DNA from: Micromonospora arida | GTDB lineage: Bacteria > Actinomycetota > Actinomycetes > Mycobacteriales > Micromonosporaceae | Reading direction: 5' to 3' | Assembly: GCF_003857035.1 (NCBI RefSeq) | Contig: NZ_QGSY01000182.1 | Location: 1-36,184, forward strand | DNA: 36,184 bases | Shown here: in pieces, positions 8,861-17,806 of the stretch | Numbering within the stretch: the stretch's first letter is position 1 | Layout of the letters: the number at the start of each line of letters is the position of its first letter | Made by a program: the position numbers and the translations under genes | The notes under the pieces: model-generated | The model's input: only the letters and a program-made list of their open reading frames with translations | The model's database searches: none | What the model was told of the DNA's origin: nothing

Positions 8861-9130
8861 TCAGGACGGCGGCGCGGTTGGCGGCGGCGGGTCCGGCGGT
8901 GGCGGCATCATCGCCGTCGGATGAGACAGCCGGTTCTCCTCCACGATGAGGGTCCGAGCCCGCTTGCGCCGGTCCTGCCAGAACCAGACCGTGGTCAGTA
9001 GTACGGCCAGCCCGGCCAGGATGAACACCCAGCCGACCGCGCGTACGTCGATCCACCAGACGTTGGCTCTCAGCGCGAAGGTCAGGATCGCGCCGATCGC
9101 GATGAGAAAAATGCCGCTTCCTACACCCAT
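8861..9130 (-). CDS. DUF6458 small membrane protein (paralogue 2)
   Basis: 89 aa, starting MGVGSGIFLIAIGAILTFAL; clearly paralogous to the 7875-8162 product in both membrane helices and the W-I-D-V/W-L-D-L spacing. The tail differs, ending in a Pro-rich run. A GGGGGAG Shine-Dalgarno lies 10 nt upstream. Function unknown. The two copies flanking the phosphatase probably arose by local duplication. Confidence 0.83.
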   Translation of the reverse strand: MGVGSGIFLIAIGAILTFALRANVWWIDVRAVGWVFILAGLAVLLTTVWFWQDRRKRARTLIVEENRLSHPTAMMPPPPDPPPPTAPPS

Positions 9131-9341
9131 GTGCGCTGCACTCCCCCGTGCGGTGGCTCTGGGCGTTCCCTTTCGAGGTCACGCGACGGTTACCCGCCAC
9201 ACCAGCGGCATACCCGACCGGGCGCGGCCAATACGTGTCGCCGCCGGGCGGAGACGGCGACGGCCGGCGGGGCAGAAGCCCCACCGGCCGTTGCGGTGCC
9301 GGGTGGTGCGACCCGGAACCGTCAAATGTGCCGTGGCCTGC

Positions 9342-11198
9342 TTAGAAGGCCTCCTCCGGGAGGTCCATGATGTCGAGGTCGGCACCCTCGATGATCCGCC
9401 GGTCGGCACCGATACGGGGCAGCACCTCACGGGCGAAGAAACGGGCGGCGGCCACCTTGCCGGTGTAGAACGCCTTGTCGCTGGCGGAGACCTCGCCGGT
9501 CAGCGCCTTCAGCGCCACCTCGGCCTGCCGCTGCAGCAGCCAGCCGACCACCAGGTCACCGATCGCCAGCAGGAACCGCCGGCTGCTCAGCCCGACCTTG
9601 TAGAGGGCGCGGGTGTCGCCGCCCTGCGCCTCGCCCAGCCAGCCGGTCATCACACCGAGGATGTTCTGCACCTCGCCGAGCGCCTTGCCGAGCGCCTGCC
9701 GCTCCTCCTTGAGCTGGCCGTTGCCCGCCTCGGAGGAGATGAACTCCTGGATCTCGCCGGCGACCGCCATGAGGGCCTTGCCGTTGTCCCGAACGATCTT
9801 GCGGAAGATCAGGTCCAGGCTCTGGATGGCGGTGGTGCCCTCGTACAGGGTGTCGATCTTGGCGTCCCGGACGTACTGCTCCAGCGGGTAGTCCTGGAGG
9901 AAGCCGGAGCCGCCGAAGGTCTGCAGGGCCTCGTGCCCGAGCATCTCGTACGCCCGCTCCGAACCGACGCCCTTGACCAGCGGCAGCAGCAGGTCGTTGA
10001 CCCGCTTGGCCAGCTTGGTGGCCTTCTCGTCGCCGGCCGCCTCGGCGATGGCGACCTTGTCCTGCCAGGTGGCGGTGTAGAGAACCAGGGCACGAAGACC
10101 CTCGGCGTACGACTTCTGCAGCAGGAGCGAGCGGCGCACGTCCGGGTGGTGGGTGATGGTGACCCGCGGCGCGGTCTTGTCCGCCTGCTGGACCAGGTCG
10201 GCGCCCTGCACCCGGTTCTTCGCGTACTCCAGGGCGTTGAGGTAGCCGGTGGAGAGGGTGGCGATGGCCTTGGTGCCGACCAGCATCCGGGCGTACTCGA
10301 TGATCATGAACATCTGCCGGATGCCGTCGTGCTTGTCGCCCAGCAGCCAGCCCTTGGCCGGTACGCCGTGCTCGCCGAAGGTCAGCTCGCAGGTGTTGGA
10401 GACCTTCAGGCCCATCTTGTGCTCGACGTTGGTGGTGTAGACGCCGTTGCGCTCGCCCAGCTCGCCGGTGGTCTCGTCGAAGTGGAACTTCGGCACGACG
10501 AAGAGCGACAGGCCCTTGGTGCCGGGGCCACCGACGCCCTCCACGCCCACCGGGCGGGCCAGCACGTAGTGCACGATGTTGTCGCTGAGGTCGTGCTCAC
10601 CCGAGGTGATGAAGCGCTTCACGCCCTCGATGTGCCAGGAGCCGTCCGGCTGCTGGATGGCACGGGCGCGGCCGGCGCCGACATCCGAGCCGGCGTCCGG
10701 CTCGGTGAGCACCATGGTGGAGCCCCACTGCTTGTCGATGAAGAGCTTGGCCCACCGCTTCTGCTGCTCGTTGCCCTCGACCTCCAGCACGTGCGCGAAG
10801 GACGGGCCGGAGGCGTACATCCAGATCGGGGCGTTCGAGCCGAGCACCAACTCGGCGAGGGCCCACCAGAGGGCGCGGGGCGCGTTGGTGCCGCCCAGGT
10901 GCGGCGGCAGGTCCAGGCGCCAGAACTCGGAGTCCATGAATGCCTGGTAGGACTTCTTGAACGACTCCGGGAGCGGCGCGGTGTGCGTGGCCGGGTCGAA
11001 CACCGGCGGGTTGCGGTCGCTGTCCGTGTAGCTGGCGGCCAGGTCCTCGCGAGCGAGGCGATCAAGCTCGGAGAGGAAACTGCGGGCGGTGTCGGCGTCG
11101 AGTTCGGAGTACGGTTCCTGGCCGAACGCCTGGTCCGCCCCGAAGACCTCGAACAGGTTGAACTCAAGGTCCCGCAGGTTGCTCTTGTAGTGGGTCAT
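9342..11198 (-). CDS. acyl-CoA dehydrogenase (large, about 600 aa type)
   Basis: 618 aa. Flavoprotein of the acyl-CoA dehydrogenase superfamily: N-terminal extension with NPPVFDP, then the middle-domain signatures [11 protein letters not shown] and [12 protein letters not shown], and a C-terminal helical part with [19 protein letters not shown] and [16 protein letters not shown]. The E-G-T-T region holds the usual catalytic-base position. The extra C-terminal domain of about 150 residues (EIQEFISSE through [10 protein letters not shown]) marks the long FadE-like class. It oxidises acyl-CoA to trans-2-enoyl-CoA, passing electrons to ETF; chain-length preference cannot be read. Start set at ATG 11198 ([18 protein letters not shown]); upstream codons are not family-like. 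It appears monocistronic. Confidence 0.92.
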   Translation of the reverse strand: MTHYKSNLRDLEFNLFEVFGADQAFGQEPYSELDADTARSFLSELDRLAREDLAASYTDSDRNPPVFDPATHTAPLPESFKKSYQAFMDSEFWRLDLPPHLGGTNAPRALWWALAELVLGSNAPIWMYASGPSFAHVLEVEGNEQQKRWAKLFIDKQWGSTMVLTEPDAGSDVGAGRARAIQQPDGSWHIEGVKRFITSGEHDLSDNIVHYVLARPVGVEGVGGPGTKGLSLFVVPKFHFDETTGELGERNGVYTTNVEHKMGLKVSNTCELTFGEHGVPAKGWLLGDKHDGIRQMFMIIEYARMLVGTKAIATLSTGYLNALEYAKNRVQGADLVQQADKTAPRVTITHHPDVRRSLLLQKSYAEGLRALVLYTATWQDKVAIAEAAGDEKATKLAKRVNDLLLPLVKGVGSERAYEMLGHEALQTFGGSGFLQDYPLEQYVRDAKIDTLYEGTTAIQSLDLIFRKIVRDNGKALMAVAGEIQEFISSEAGNGQLKEERQALGKALGEVQNILGVMTGWLGEAQGGDTRALYKVGLSSRRFLLAIGDLVVGWLLQRQAEVALKALTGEVSASDKAFYTGKVAAARFFAREVLPRIGADRRIIEGADLDIMDLPEEAF

Positions 11199-11327
11199 GC
11201 TCGCTGGCCCCGCTTCCGGACAGGTGTTACCGATCAGTAACCCCGACTGTATTACTCGCGGGTAGGCAGCGACAAGCGGATCACCCAAGTGACGGCCATT
11301 ACACACCTGCGGGCGCGGCCGGGCGAC

Positions 11328-12452
11328 TCAGCTCTCGGCGGCGCCGACCTCCCAGCTCGGGACGGCGACGGCCGCGCCGGTACGGGCACCCACGTACTCC
11401 ATCAGGACCAGCGCGATGTCGTCGTCGAGCCGACCGTGCACCCACTCGACCAGGGCGGTCTCCAGCGATGCCAGCCCGTCGGCGACCGTGCCATGGCCGA
11501 GCAGTCGCCAGGCCCGGTCGGCGGTCGGGAAGAACTCGCCGTCCCGCCGCGCCTCGCCGAGACCGTCGGTGAACAGCAGCAGCCGGTCCCCGGGCTCGAG
11601 GCGTTCGACCCGGGGACGGACCACCGGCATGAAACCGAGCGGAGGCGCCGGGGCCGGCGGTTCCAGCGGGATCACCGCACCCCGGCGTAGCAGCAGCGGT
11701 GGCGGATGCCCGCAGTTGACGATCGTGAGGGTGCCGCCACGCTCCTCGACCAGTGCCGCCGTGACGAAGTCCTCGTCGCCGACGTTGCGGGCCACCGCGC
11801 GGTCCAGGTCGGCGACGACGGCCCGCAGGTCGGCCCGCTCGTACGCCACGTGCCGGTAGGAACCGAGGACGATGCTGGCCAGCCGGACCGCGTCCAGGCC
11901 CTTGCCTCGCACGTCTCCGATGATCATGCGGACGCCGTAGGGCGTGTCGATCGCCTCGTACAGGTCACCGCCGATCTCGGCCGTCGCGGTGGAGGAGATG
12001 TAGCGTCCCGCGACCGAGAGCGTGCCGACCTGCGGCCCGAGCGGGCGCAACACCGCCTGCTGGGCCACCGAGGCGAGCTTGGTCAGCTCCACGATCCGCT
12101 CGGCCTGCCGCTGGCGAACCCACGCCACCGCCACGGCCATCCCGGTGGTGAGCGCGACCGCGACAACGTCGACCGAGGTGACCAACGAGACCTTCGGCGC
12201 GACCAGCGCGAAGCCAGTGCCGATCAGTATCGCCGCGACGCCCACCCCCAGGACCACCAGCCAGGACGCCAGGGCGGCGGCGAGAACCGGCGCGGCAGCC
12301 AGGAGCGCGACGTAGTGCACCTTCCGGCCGTCCGCCGCCTCAACCGCCGACACGATCGCGAGCAGAACGAGGGCCGCGCCGAGGCCGGCGCGGGATCCGG
12401 GGCTCAGCGGGCGACGGCCCGACTGGAGGAGTCGCGTGGGTACGAGGGACAG
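11328..12452 (-). CDS. membrane-anchored PP2C/SpoIIE-type serine/threonine phosphatase (start uncertain)
   Basis: Up to 374 aa. Three to four hydrophobic segments in the first 110 residues are followed by a SpoIIE-type PP2C domain: ATAEIGGDLYEAI, MIIGDVRGKGLDAV, ALVEERGGTLTIVNCGHPPPLLL and LLLFTDGLGEARRD carry the metal-binding Asp residues. Such proteins dephosphorylate anti-sigma-factor antagonists or similar targets, but no partner gene is adjacent. There is no ATG, GTG or TTG in frame between the upstream hairpin (12513-12535) and codon 34. Possible starts are CTG 12452 (best N-terminus) or GTG 12353 (341 aa, losing part of TM1). The end is certain; the start is not. Confidence 0.82.
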   Translation of the reverse strand: MSLVPTRLLQSGRRPLSPGSRAGLGAALVLLAIVSAVEAADGRKVHYVALLAAAPVLAAALASWLVVLGVGVAAILIGTGFALVAPKVSLVTSVDVVAVALTTGMAVAVAWVRQRQAERIVELTKLASVAQQAVLRPLGPQVGTLSVAGRYISSTATAEIGGDLYEAIDTPYGVRMIIGDVRGKGLDAVRLASIVLGSYRHVAYERADLRAVVADLDRAVARNVGDEDFVTAALVEERGGTLTIVNCGHPPPLLLRRGAVIPLEPPAPAPPLGFMPVVRPRVERLEPGDRLLLFTDGLGEARRDGEFFPTADRAWRLLGHGTVADGLASLETALVEWVHGRLDDDIALVLMEYVGARTGAAVAVPSWEVGAAES

Positions 12453-12512
12453 TTTGCCTGATCCACGTGAACCGGTGAATGAACCTGACCCGTCGTCCGA
12501 GGAGGTTCTGTC

Positions 12513-12535
12513 CGGCCGGCCCAGTCGGCCGGCCG
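12513..12535 (-). terminator. hairpin between RlpA-like gene and PP2C gene
   Basis: CGGCCGGCC and GGCCGGCCG form a 9-bp stem with a 5-nt loop, 22 bp after the RlpA-like stop codon. It argues that the PP2C gene begins downstream of it. Confidence 0.55.
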
Positions 12536-12556
12536 AATCGGCGTCGCCGGTCCCGT

Positions 12557-13195
12557 TCAGCCGAGGACCTCGTAGCGGACGGTGAGCGCGCCCACGTCGA
12601 CCGAGGCGATGCTGGCGAAGGCGGCCCGGGAGAGGTCCAGGCAGCGGCCGTCGATGAACGGGCCGCGGTCGTTGATCCGCACCGTCACCGACTTGCCGTT
12701 GGCCGGGTTGGTCACCCGGACCTTGGTGTTGAACGGCAGTGTCTTGTGCGCGGCGGTCAGCGCACTGGGGTTGAACGACTCGCCGTTGGCGGTGAGCTGC
12801 CCGTCGGAGTAGAACGAGGCGCCGCACGAACCGCTCTCCAGCACCTTCGCCGCGGCCGTGGTCTTCTTGACGGTCGGCTTCGGCTTCGGCTTCGGCGACG
12901 AGGTGCGCTCCTTACCCCGGGAGGCGGCCTGCTGCGACCGGGTCGCCGACGGGCTGGCGGTCACGCTGGGCGAGGCGCTGACGCTCGGGGTGACGGCCGG
13001 GGAGCTGGGGGTGAGGCTGCTCGCGGCGGTGGTCGGGGTGAGGTCGAGAGCCACCTGCCCCAACTGGTCGGAGCCGGAGACCAGTTGCACGGCGCCCACC
13101 GTGCCTCCGACGGCGAGGGCGACGCCGACCGCCGCGGTGGCCACGATGCCCGCCGGGGAGGAGAAGATGCGGGTACGGGAGTGCTTGCCTGCCAC
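12557..13195 (-). CDS. RlpA-like double-psi beta-barrel cell-wall protein
   Basis: 212 aa, starting at GTG 13195 with AAAGGA 8 nt upstream. Residues about 12-40 form a signal anchor ([24 protein letters not shown]). A Ser/Thr/Pro/Lys-rich linker follows (about 50-115), then a C-terminal double-psi beta-barrel: [37 protein letters not shown] and [20 protein letters not shown], with the RINDRGPF signature of RlpA and related expansin-like or lytic transglycosylase domains. It probably acts on or binds peptidoglycan outside the membrane. Unlike proteobacterial RlpA it has no SPOR domain and no lipobox. It is divergent from the phosphoribosyltransferase gene. Confidence 0.87.
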   Translation of the reverse strand: MAGKHSRTRIFSSPAGIVATAAVGVALAVGGTVGAVQLVSGSDQLGQVALDLTPTTAASSLTPSSPAVTPSVSASPSVTASPSATRSQQAASRGKERTSSPKPKPKPTVKKTTAAAKVLESGSCGASFYSDGQLTANGESFNPSALTAAHKTLPFNTKVRVTNPANGKSVTVRINDRGPFIDGRCLDLSRAAFASIASVDVGALTVRYEVLG

Positions 13196-13236
13196 CGGCC
13201 CGGTCCTTTCGTCGTCGTCTGAACAAACCGGGTCGG

Positions 13237-13267
13237 ACCGTAACGAGAGAAGCACTTCCGAAGTCAA
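13237..13267 (-). promoter_or_regulatory. sigma-70-type promoter for the RlpA-like gene
   Basis: On the minus strand, TTGACT (13262-13267) and TACGGT (13237-13242) are 19 bp apart (18 bp if TTACGG is used), leaving a leader of about 35 nt with the Shine-Dalgarno. Predicted only. Confidence 0.4.
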
Positions 13268-13385
13268 CGTGATCATGGTGGTATGCCCGTATTTACCCAG
13301 ATACGTGTAGCCGATCATCCGACCCGGGGTGGGCCGGGTGGCCCGGGTGCCGCCACGCCCGCCGCCCGTGCCGCAGGATGAGCGG

Positions 13386-13937
13386 ATGCCCGCCGATCTG
13401 ACCGAACGCCTGGCCGCCCTGTTCCAGTGGATCGACCCCGGCCCGGACACCAGCCACCTGGTCAGCGACATCTCCGGTTGGTGGCGCGACCCGGCGGTGC
13501 TGGCCGAGCTGGGCCCAGCCCTGGTGGCGCCGTACCGGGCCGCCCGGCCCACTGTGGTGCTCGCGCCGGCCGTCACCGGGCTGCTGCTCGGGCCGTTGGC
13601 CGCCACCGCCCTCGGGGTCGGCTTCGTGGCCGCCCACAAGCCCGGTGACGGGCGACTGCCGGCCGGGCCACTCACCTGGGCGCAGAGCCCACCGGACTAC
13701 CGGGGCCGACGGGTGGACCTCGCCGTACGGGACCGACACCTCGGCCCCGACGACCGAGTGCTGGTGGTGGACGACTGGGTGCGTACCGGCGCACAGCTAC
13801 ACGCCCTCTACGACATCTGCGCAGCACGGGGCGCCGAGGTGCTGGGCACCGCCGTGGTGGCCGTGGACTGCCCGCCCGACGTCGCGGCCGACCTACGGAT
13901 CACCGGCCTGATCGACGCCGCGGATCTGCCCTCTTGA
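13386..13937 (+). CDS. phosphoribosyltransferase family protein
   Basis: 183 aa. The PRPP-binding loop is clear as [13 protein letters not shown] near residues 120-132, with a preceding strand and loop ([17 protein letters not shown]). It resembles adenine/xanthine-type PRTases without matching one closely, so the base substrate is not assigned. CAGGAT (13374-13379) lies 6 nt before the ATG; the in-frame upstream codons (from 13329) are not family-like. The gap to the next gene is 33 bp. Confidence 0.8.
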   Translation: MPADLTERLAALFQWIDPGPDTSHLVSDISGWWRDPAVLAELGPALVAPYRAARPTVVLAPAVTGLLLGPLAATALGVGFVAAHKPGDGRLPAGPLTWAQSPPDYRGRRVDLAVRDRHLGPDDRVLVVDDWVRTGAQLHALYDICAARGAEVLGTAVVAVDCPPDVAADLRITGLIDAADLPS

Positions 13938-13970
13938 CCTGAAGCGAGGTTCAACACCGACGATCGGCGG

Positions 13971-15017
13971 ATGAGCGACGGAGTTCTCGACGAGGCGTAC
14001 GAGCGACTGCACCGCACCGGCCCCGAATTTCAGGGCTGGCTGTCCAATCACGGGCCGATGGCCGTCGAGGCGTTGGTCCGACACGGGCACCCGCACCGGG
14101 TGCACCGTTGGCTCGACGACTACCTCGGCCGACTCGACGAGTTGCCCCGAGGGCTGCACCCGATCGACGACTGGCGGTCGGCGCTTGGCGATCCGAAGCG
14201 CGCCGGTGACTGGCTGGCCTACTTCGACCGGCAACTGCGCGAACACCCGTGGCGTGCGGTGCTCGGCACCTGGTGGCCCCGGCTGCTGCCAGGCATCGCC
14301 GCCGGCGCCACGCACGGTGTGATCCGGGTCGGGCACGCCGTACGCGCGCTCGAAGCAGACGACGAAAACCCACGACGGCTCGCCGAGTTGGGTCAGGCCC
14401 TCGGCTACTGGGCGGCCCGCTGGCAGTCGATCCCCGGCACCGACCAGTTACTCGCCGACGAGACGCCCCGGCCGGGCACCGACGACATCGACGTGGAGGT
14501 CGCGCTGGCCGGGCTGCCCCGGATCGAGGATCAGACCGGAGGGGTCCGGGATCGGCTGGAGCAGTTGCCGGCCGTACCCCGATGGGAGCCGGCACTCGCG
14601 ACGCTGCGCCCCGTGCGGAGCCCGGCCGAGGCGGAGCGCGGGCTCACCACGCTGGTGCACCGAGCCGGCCTCGACTACCTGCACTTCGGGCACGCCGCGC
14701 CGGTCATGCTGGTGCACGCGGTCACCGCGCCGACCGCCGTGCTGCGTACCCTGCCGGCACTGGACAAGGGCCTGTGGGCGCCGAGCCTCGCCGCGGCCTG
14801 GGCCGCGACGGCCGCCATGACCTCCGTGTACGCCCCAGCCAAAGGCATCGCGCCACCGACAGTGACTCCCGCGACGCCGACGGAGGTCTTCGCCCGCGCG
14901 GCCCGCCACGGCGACGAGCACGTGGTCAAGCTCGCCGACGCGATCCTCGACGCGTACGCGACCAGTGCCGACGAGCGGCTCCTCACCGCACCCGGCTACG
15001 CCGGCCAACTGATCTGA
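13971..15017 (+). CDS. questin oxidase-like protein (DUF4243)
   Basis: 348 aa. The segments AYERLHRTGPEFQGWLSNHGPMAVEAL, RAGDWLAYFDRQL, WWPRLLPGIAAGATHGVIRVGHAVRAL and YWAARWQ match the questin-oxidase-like family. Fungal members catalyse Baeyer-Villiger ring opening of the anthraquinone questin. Bacterial homologues are common in actinomycetes and their substrate is unknown, so I assign the family, not the reaction. TTGACC (13934-13939) and GACGAT (13959-13964) lie upstream, with GACGAT 6 nt before the ATG. Confidence 0.85.
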   Translation: MSDGVLDEAYERLHRTGPEFQGWLSNHGPMAVEALVRHGHPHRVHRWLDDYLGRLDELPRGLHPIDDWRSALGDPKRAGDWLAYFDRQLREHPWRAVLGTWWPRLLPGIAAGATHGVIRVGHAVRALEADDENPRRLAELGQALGYWAARWQSIPGTDQLLADETPRPGTDDIDVEVALAGLPRIEDQTGGVRDRLEQLPAVPRWEPALATLRPVRSPAEAERGLTTLVHRAGLDYLHFGHAAPVMLVHAVTAPTAVLRTLPALDKGLWAPSLAAAWAATAAMTSVYAPAKGIAPPTVTPATPTEVFARAARHGDEHVVKLADAILDAYATSADERLLTAPGYAGQLI

Positions 15018-15074
15018 GCGGGGCGACGGGTATTGCGGCGGCGGCCCGGGCCGCCCTGGCCTAGCCTCGGCAGG

Positions 15075-15506
15075 ATGTGGCCTCGGATCGGTGAACTGCG
15101 CGCCCTCGCCCTCGGCACCCCCGGCGACCTGCGGTCAACCCTCAACACCCTGGTGCTGGCTGGTCTGAAGACCGCGACGGCCGGCCGGCTCGCCGAGTAC
15201 GCGGAAGAAGGCGAGGAGTTGGAGCACGTCGGCGAACGCCTGGCCCTGGTCGACGACGACAACGCACTGGCCGGCGTCGTGGAGATCACCGGAGTCGAGG
15301 TGGTCCGCTTCGCCGATGTGCCCTGGGACTTCGCCCACGCCGAGGGCGAGGGTGACCGCTCGATCGAGGAGTGGCGGGCCGGGCACTCGACCTACTGGGC
15401 ACGGCTCGGCACGCCGGTCGACGGAGACACCCCGATCGTCTGCCTGCGCTTGCGCCTGGTTTCCGGCGGCGAGGGCGGTGTGGCCAGCGGCGACCTCGGC
15501 ACCTGA
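15075..15506 (+). CDS. ASCH domain protein
   Basis: 143 aa. LRALALGTPGDLRSTLNTLVLAGLKTATAGRL, then GERLALVDDDNALAGVVEITGVEVVRFADV and EEWRAGHSTYW, follow the ASCH (PUA-like) fold, including the G-x-K-T-A-T segment that forms the nucleotide pocket. Some small ASCH proteins hydrolyse N4-acetylcytidine or bind RNA; here the activity is unproven. TAGCCT (15062-15067) lies 7 nt before the ATG. Confidence 0.82.
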   Translation: MWPRIGELRALALGTPGDLRSTLNTLVLAGLKTATAGRLAEYAEEGEELEHVGERLALVDDDNALAGVVEITGVEVVRFADVPWDFAHAEGEGDRSIEEWRAGHSTYWARLGTPVDGDTPIVCLRLRLVSGGEGGVASGDLGT

Positions 15507-15508
15507 CC

Positions 15509-15536
15509 GGCCGCCCCAGGGCTCGGTGTGGCGGCC
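15509..15536. terminator. hairpin between convergent ASCH and LLM genes
   Basis: GGCCGCC pairs with GGCGGCC across 14 nt and fills the whole 30-bp gap between two convergent stop codons. Confidence 0.5.
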
Positions 15537-16418
15537 TCAGCCGCGTAGTTGTGGCAGCAACCGCGTCGCCACGTCCACCAGGATGGCCTCGTCACCGGCG
15601 TACCAACTGCTGGCGCGCGGCCAGTGCGTCACCACGTCGGTGAAGCCCAGCTCGGCGGCCCGGCCGACCTGATCGGCGAAGAACTGTGCGCTGCTGAGCG
15701 AGAAGACCGGCGCCGCGTCCAGTGACAGGTAGCGGTCCAGGCTGGCCGGGTCGCGGCCGGCCTCGTCCAGGGTCCGGTCCATCCGCGCGGACAGCGCGGA
15801 CACACTGGCCCACCAGCCCGCCAGGTCGTTGTCGTCACCGGTACCGGTGGTCACCCAACCCTGCCCGAAGCGGGCCACCAACCGCATCGACCGTGGCCCG
15901 TTGGCGGCCACCACGAACGGCACCCGAGGCTGCTGCACACAGCCGGGGTTGTTGCGGGCATCCACCGCGGCGAACCACTCGCCACGCCAGGTGGTGCCGT
16001 CCTCCCGCAGGATCAGGTCCAACAACTCGGTGAACTCGGCGAACCGGTCGACCCGCTGCCGCGGCGGCAGAGTCTCACCACCCAGCACCGCCGAGTCGAA
16101 GCCGATGCCGCCCGCTCCCAGACCGAGCAGCAGGCGGCCGGCGGAGACGTCGTCCACAGTGGTGATCTGCCGGGCGTACGCGGCCGGGTGCCGGAAGTTC
16201 GGCGACGCCACGAGAGTGCCCAGCCGAATCCGCGACGTCACCGTGGCGGCCGCGGTCAGCGTGGCCATCGAGTCGAACCAGGGGCCGTCGACCAGGTCAC
16301 GCCAACCCAGGTGGTCGTACGTCCAGGCGTGGTCGAAACCCCACTCGTCGACCTGCCGCCAGCGACGCTGCGACTCCGCCCACCGCTGGTCCGGCAGGAT
16401 CACGATGCCAATCCGCAT
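15537..16418 (-). CDS. LLM class F420/flavin-dependent oxidoreductase
   Basis: 293 aa. Luciferase-like monooxygenase fold: MRIGIVILPDQRWAESQ, DHAWTYDHLGWRD, RIRLGTLVASPNFRHPAAYARQITTVDDVSAGRLLLGLGAGG and VVAANGPRSMRLVARFGQGWVTTG. The pattern is typical of actinobacterial F420-dependent enzymes, but cofactor and substrate cannot be fixed from sequence alone. Start ATG 16418 is preceded by TAGGGT 7 nt upstream; the in-frame upstream ATG at 16445 would bypass this. Confidence 0.88.
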   Translation of the reverse strand: MRIGIVILPDQRWAESQRRWRQVDEWGFDHAWTYDHLGWRDLVDGPWFDSMATLTAAATVTSRIRLGTLVASPNFRHPAAYARQITTVDDVSAGRLLLGLGAGGIGFDSAVLGGETLPPRQRVDRFAEFTELLDLILREDGTTWRGEWFAAVDARNNPGCVQQPRVPFVVAANGPRSMRLVARFGQGWVTTGTGDDNDLAGWWASVSALSARMDRTLDEAGRDPASLDRYLSLDAAPVFSLSSAQFFADQVGRAAELGFTDVVTHWPRASSWYAGDEAILVDVATRLLPQLRG

Positions 16419-16466
16419 GATCGCCACCCTAGTCGGGCCGGACATCCGCGCCCTAGCATCACGTCC

Positions 16467-16529
16467 ATGCAGGGGACCGGGCCCATCGGTCTGCGGATCG
16501 AGGCGGCGATCGCCGACCGGCAGTCCTAG
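16467..16529 (+). pseudogene. 20-codon open frame, possible gene-start remnant
   Basis: TAGCAT (16454-16459) lies 7 nt before an ATG that opens only 20 codons (MQGTGPIGLRIEAAIADRQS). The promoter-start arrangement equals that of neighbouring real genes, and the peptide faintly resembles the N-terminus of BolA-like proteins. It could be the start of a decayed gene or chance. Confidence 0.2.
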
Positions 16530-16562
16530 ATCACCGTTGCGGCCAGCCCGTACTCTCCGAGG

Positions 16563-16994
16563 ATGCCCACCGAAGGAGCGGCTGCTGCCCGCGTATCCCC
16601 GGATCGCCGGGCGCGTCGGGTCCGCACGATCCGCACAGGGGCGTTGCTGGTCGGGGTGGTCGTTCCGTCCCTCGTTCTCCGCGAGCTGATCGAGTCCCGG
16701 TTCGGCCGCGGGCCGCTCGCCGACCTCAGTGCGGTCGCGGTGCCGATGGCGGCGACCGCGTGGCTCGCGCCGTACGCCTCCTATCGGCGACGCGACGCCC
16801 TGCTCTGGCTGGTCGGCCCGGGCCTCTACGTCTTCGCTGTGATCGCCTGGCGGGTGGCCCTCGCGCCCTACCGGGACTGGAGCCCCCGCCCGGAGGAAAA
16901 GGCCCGGATGCGCTGGTCACGCGACCCGGAACACGCCGGGACGTGGTACCTGACCGAGCCCGAGAGTGGCACGCGTCACACTTCTTCCCGGTAG
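16563..16994 (+). CDS. small membrane protein of unknown function
   Basis: 143 aa with an Arg-rich N-terminus (RRARRVRTIRTG) and about three hydrophobic segments (GALLVGVVVPSLVL, LSAVAVPMAATAWLAP, ALLWLVGPGLYVFAVIAW), ending in a charged tail with W-S-R-D-P-E-H and W-Y-L-T. I do not recognise the family. TACTCT (16551-16556) lies 6 nt before the ATG, consistent with leaderless expression. Confidence 0.7.
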   Translation: MPTEGAAAARVSPDRRARRVRTIRTGALLVGVVVPSLVLRELIESRFGRGPLADLSAVAVPMAATAWLAPYASYRRRDALLWLVGPGLYVFAVIAWRVALAPYRDWSPRPEEKARMRWSRDPEHAGTWYLTEPESGTRHTSSR

Positions 16995-17071
16995 GGACAT
17001 CCCGTTCGGCTCCGACCCCTCGGGGAGCGGCACCCAGGCGGGGTGTCGCCCGAGGAGAGGACCAGAGCGCG

Positions 17072-17776
17072 ATGACGAAGGTGACCGCACAACTGTCGGT
17101 GTCGGTGGACGGCTTCTACGCCGGCCCACAGTTCGACGGAAACGGCAACTGGATGGACTCGGAGGAGAGCGCGAAATTCTTCCGGGTCACCCGGTGGGCG
17201 ACCGAAGCGGCGGCCTGGCGCGAACGGCAGGGCTTCGCCGGCGGGGAGCAGGACACCAACTCCGAGGTGATCGCCGAGTCGTTCGGCGCGGCCGGCGCGT
17301 ACGTGATGGGGCGCCGGATGGCCGACGGGGGTGAGATCCCCTGGGGTGAGGAGCCGCCGTTTCGCGCGCCGGTCTTCGTCGTCACCCACCGCCCCCGCCA
17401 GCGGCTGCTGCGGGGAGGGGGCACCAGCTTCACCTACGTCACCGACGGCGTGGCCAGCGCCGTCGAGCAGGCGCGCGCCGTGGCCGGCGGCAAGGATGTC
17501 GCGGTGGCCGGAGGCGGCAGCCTGGTCCGGCAGGTGCTCAAGGCCGGCCTGCTCGACGAGTTGGAGCTGCACGTCGTACCGGTCGTGCTCGGCACCGGCC
17601 TGCGGCTCTTCGACGCCGACCTCGACCTGGGCGACCGGGAGGGGATCGAGCTGACGCCCACCCGCGTCCTTGCCACCCCACAGGTGACCCACATCCGGTA
17701 CGCGGTGCGCGGTCGCGCCCCGCTCGTGCTCGACGACCGGGGCCGCGGCGGTGGCCCGACCGTGACCACGAACTGA
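17072..17776 (+). CDS. dihydrofolate reductase-fold (RibD C-terminal type) protein 1
   Basis: 234 aa. KVTAQLSVSVDGFYAG at the N-terminus, AAGAYVMGRRMADGGE, APVFVVTHRPRQ, GGKDVAVAGGGSLVRQVLKAGLLDELELHVVPVVLGTGLRLF match the dihydrofolate reductase family near RibD, a NADPH-binding reductase fold; the substrate is unknown. The ATG at 17072 is preceded by GGAGAGG 11 nt upstream; the frame is open much further up, but that part has no homologous look. The next gene encodes a second member 30 bp downstream, so they probably form an operon. Confidence 0.85.
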   Translation: MTKVTAQLSVSVDGFYAGPQFDGNGNWMDSEESAKFFRVTRWATEAAAWRERQGFAGGEQDTNSEVIAESFGAAGAYVMGRRMADGGEIPWGEEPPFRAPVFVVTHRPRQRLLRGGGTSFTYVTDGVASAVEQARAVAGGKDVAVAGGGSLVRQVLKAGLLDELELHVVPVVLGTGLRLFDADLDLGDREGIELTPTRVLATPQVTHIRYAVRGRAPLVLDDRGRGGGPTVTTN

Positions 17777-17806
17777 ATCCGCCCGGTAAACCTGAGAGGA
17801 GATGCC

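Noticed and set aside
13196..13385. c-di-AMP (ydaO-type) riboswitch before the RlpA-like gene
   Set aside because: Cell-wall genes of actinobacteria often have one, but the leader predicted here is only about 35 nt and the whole gap is 190 bp, with no recognisable conserved core.
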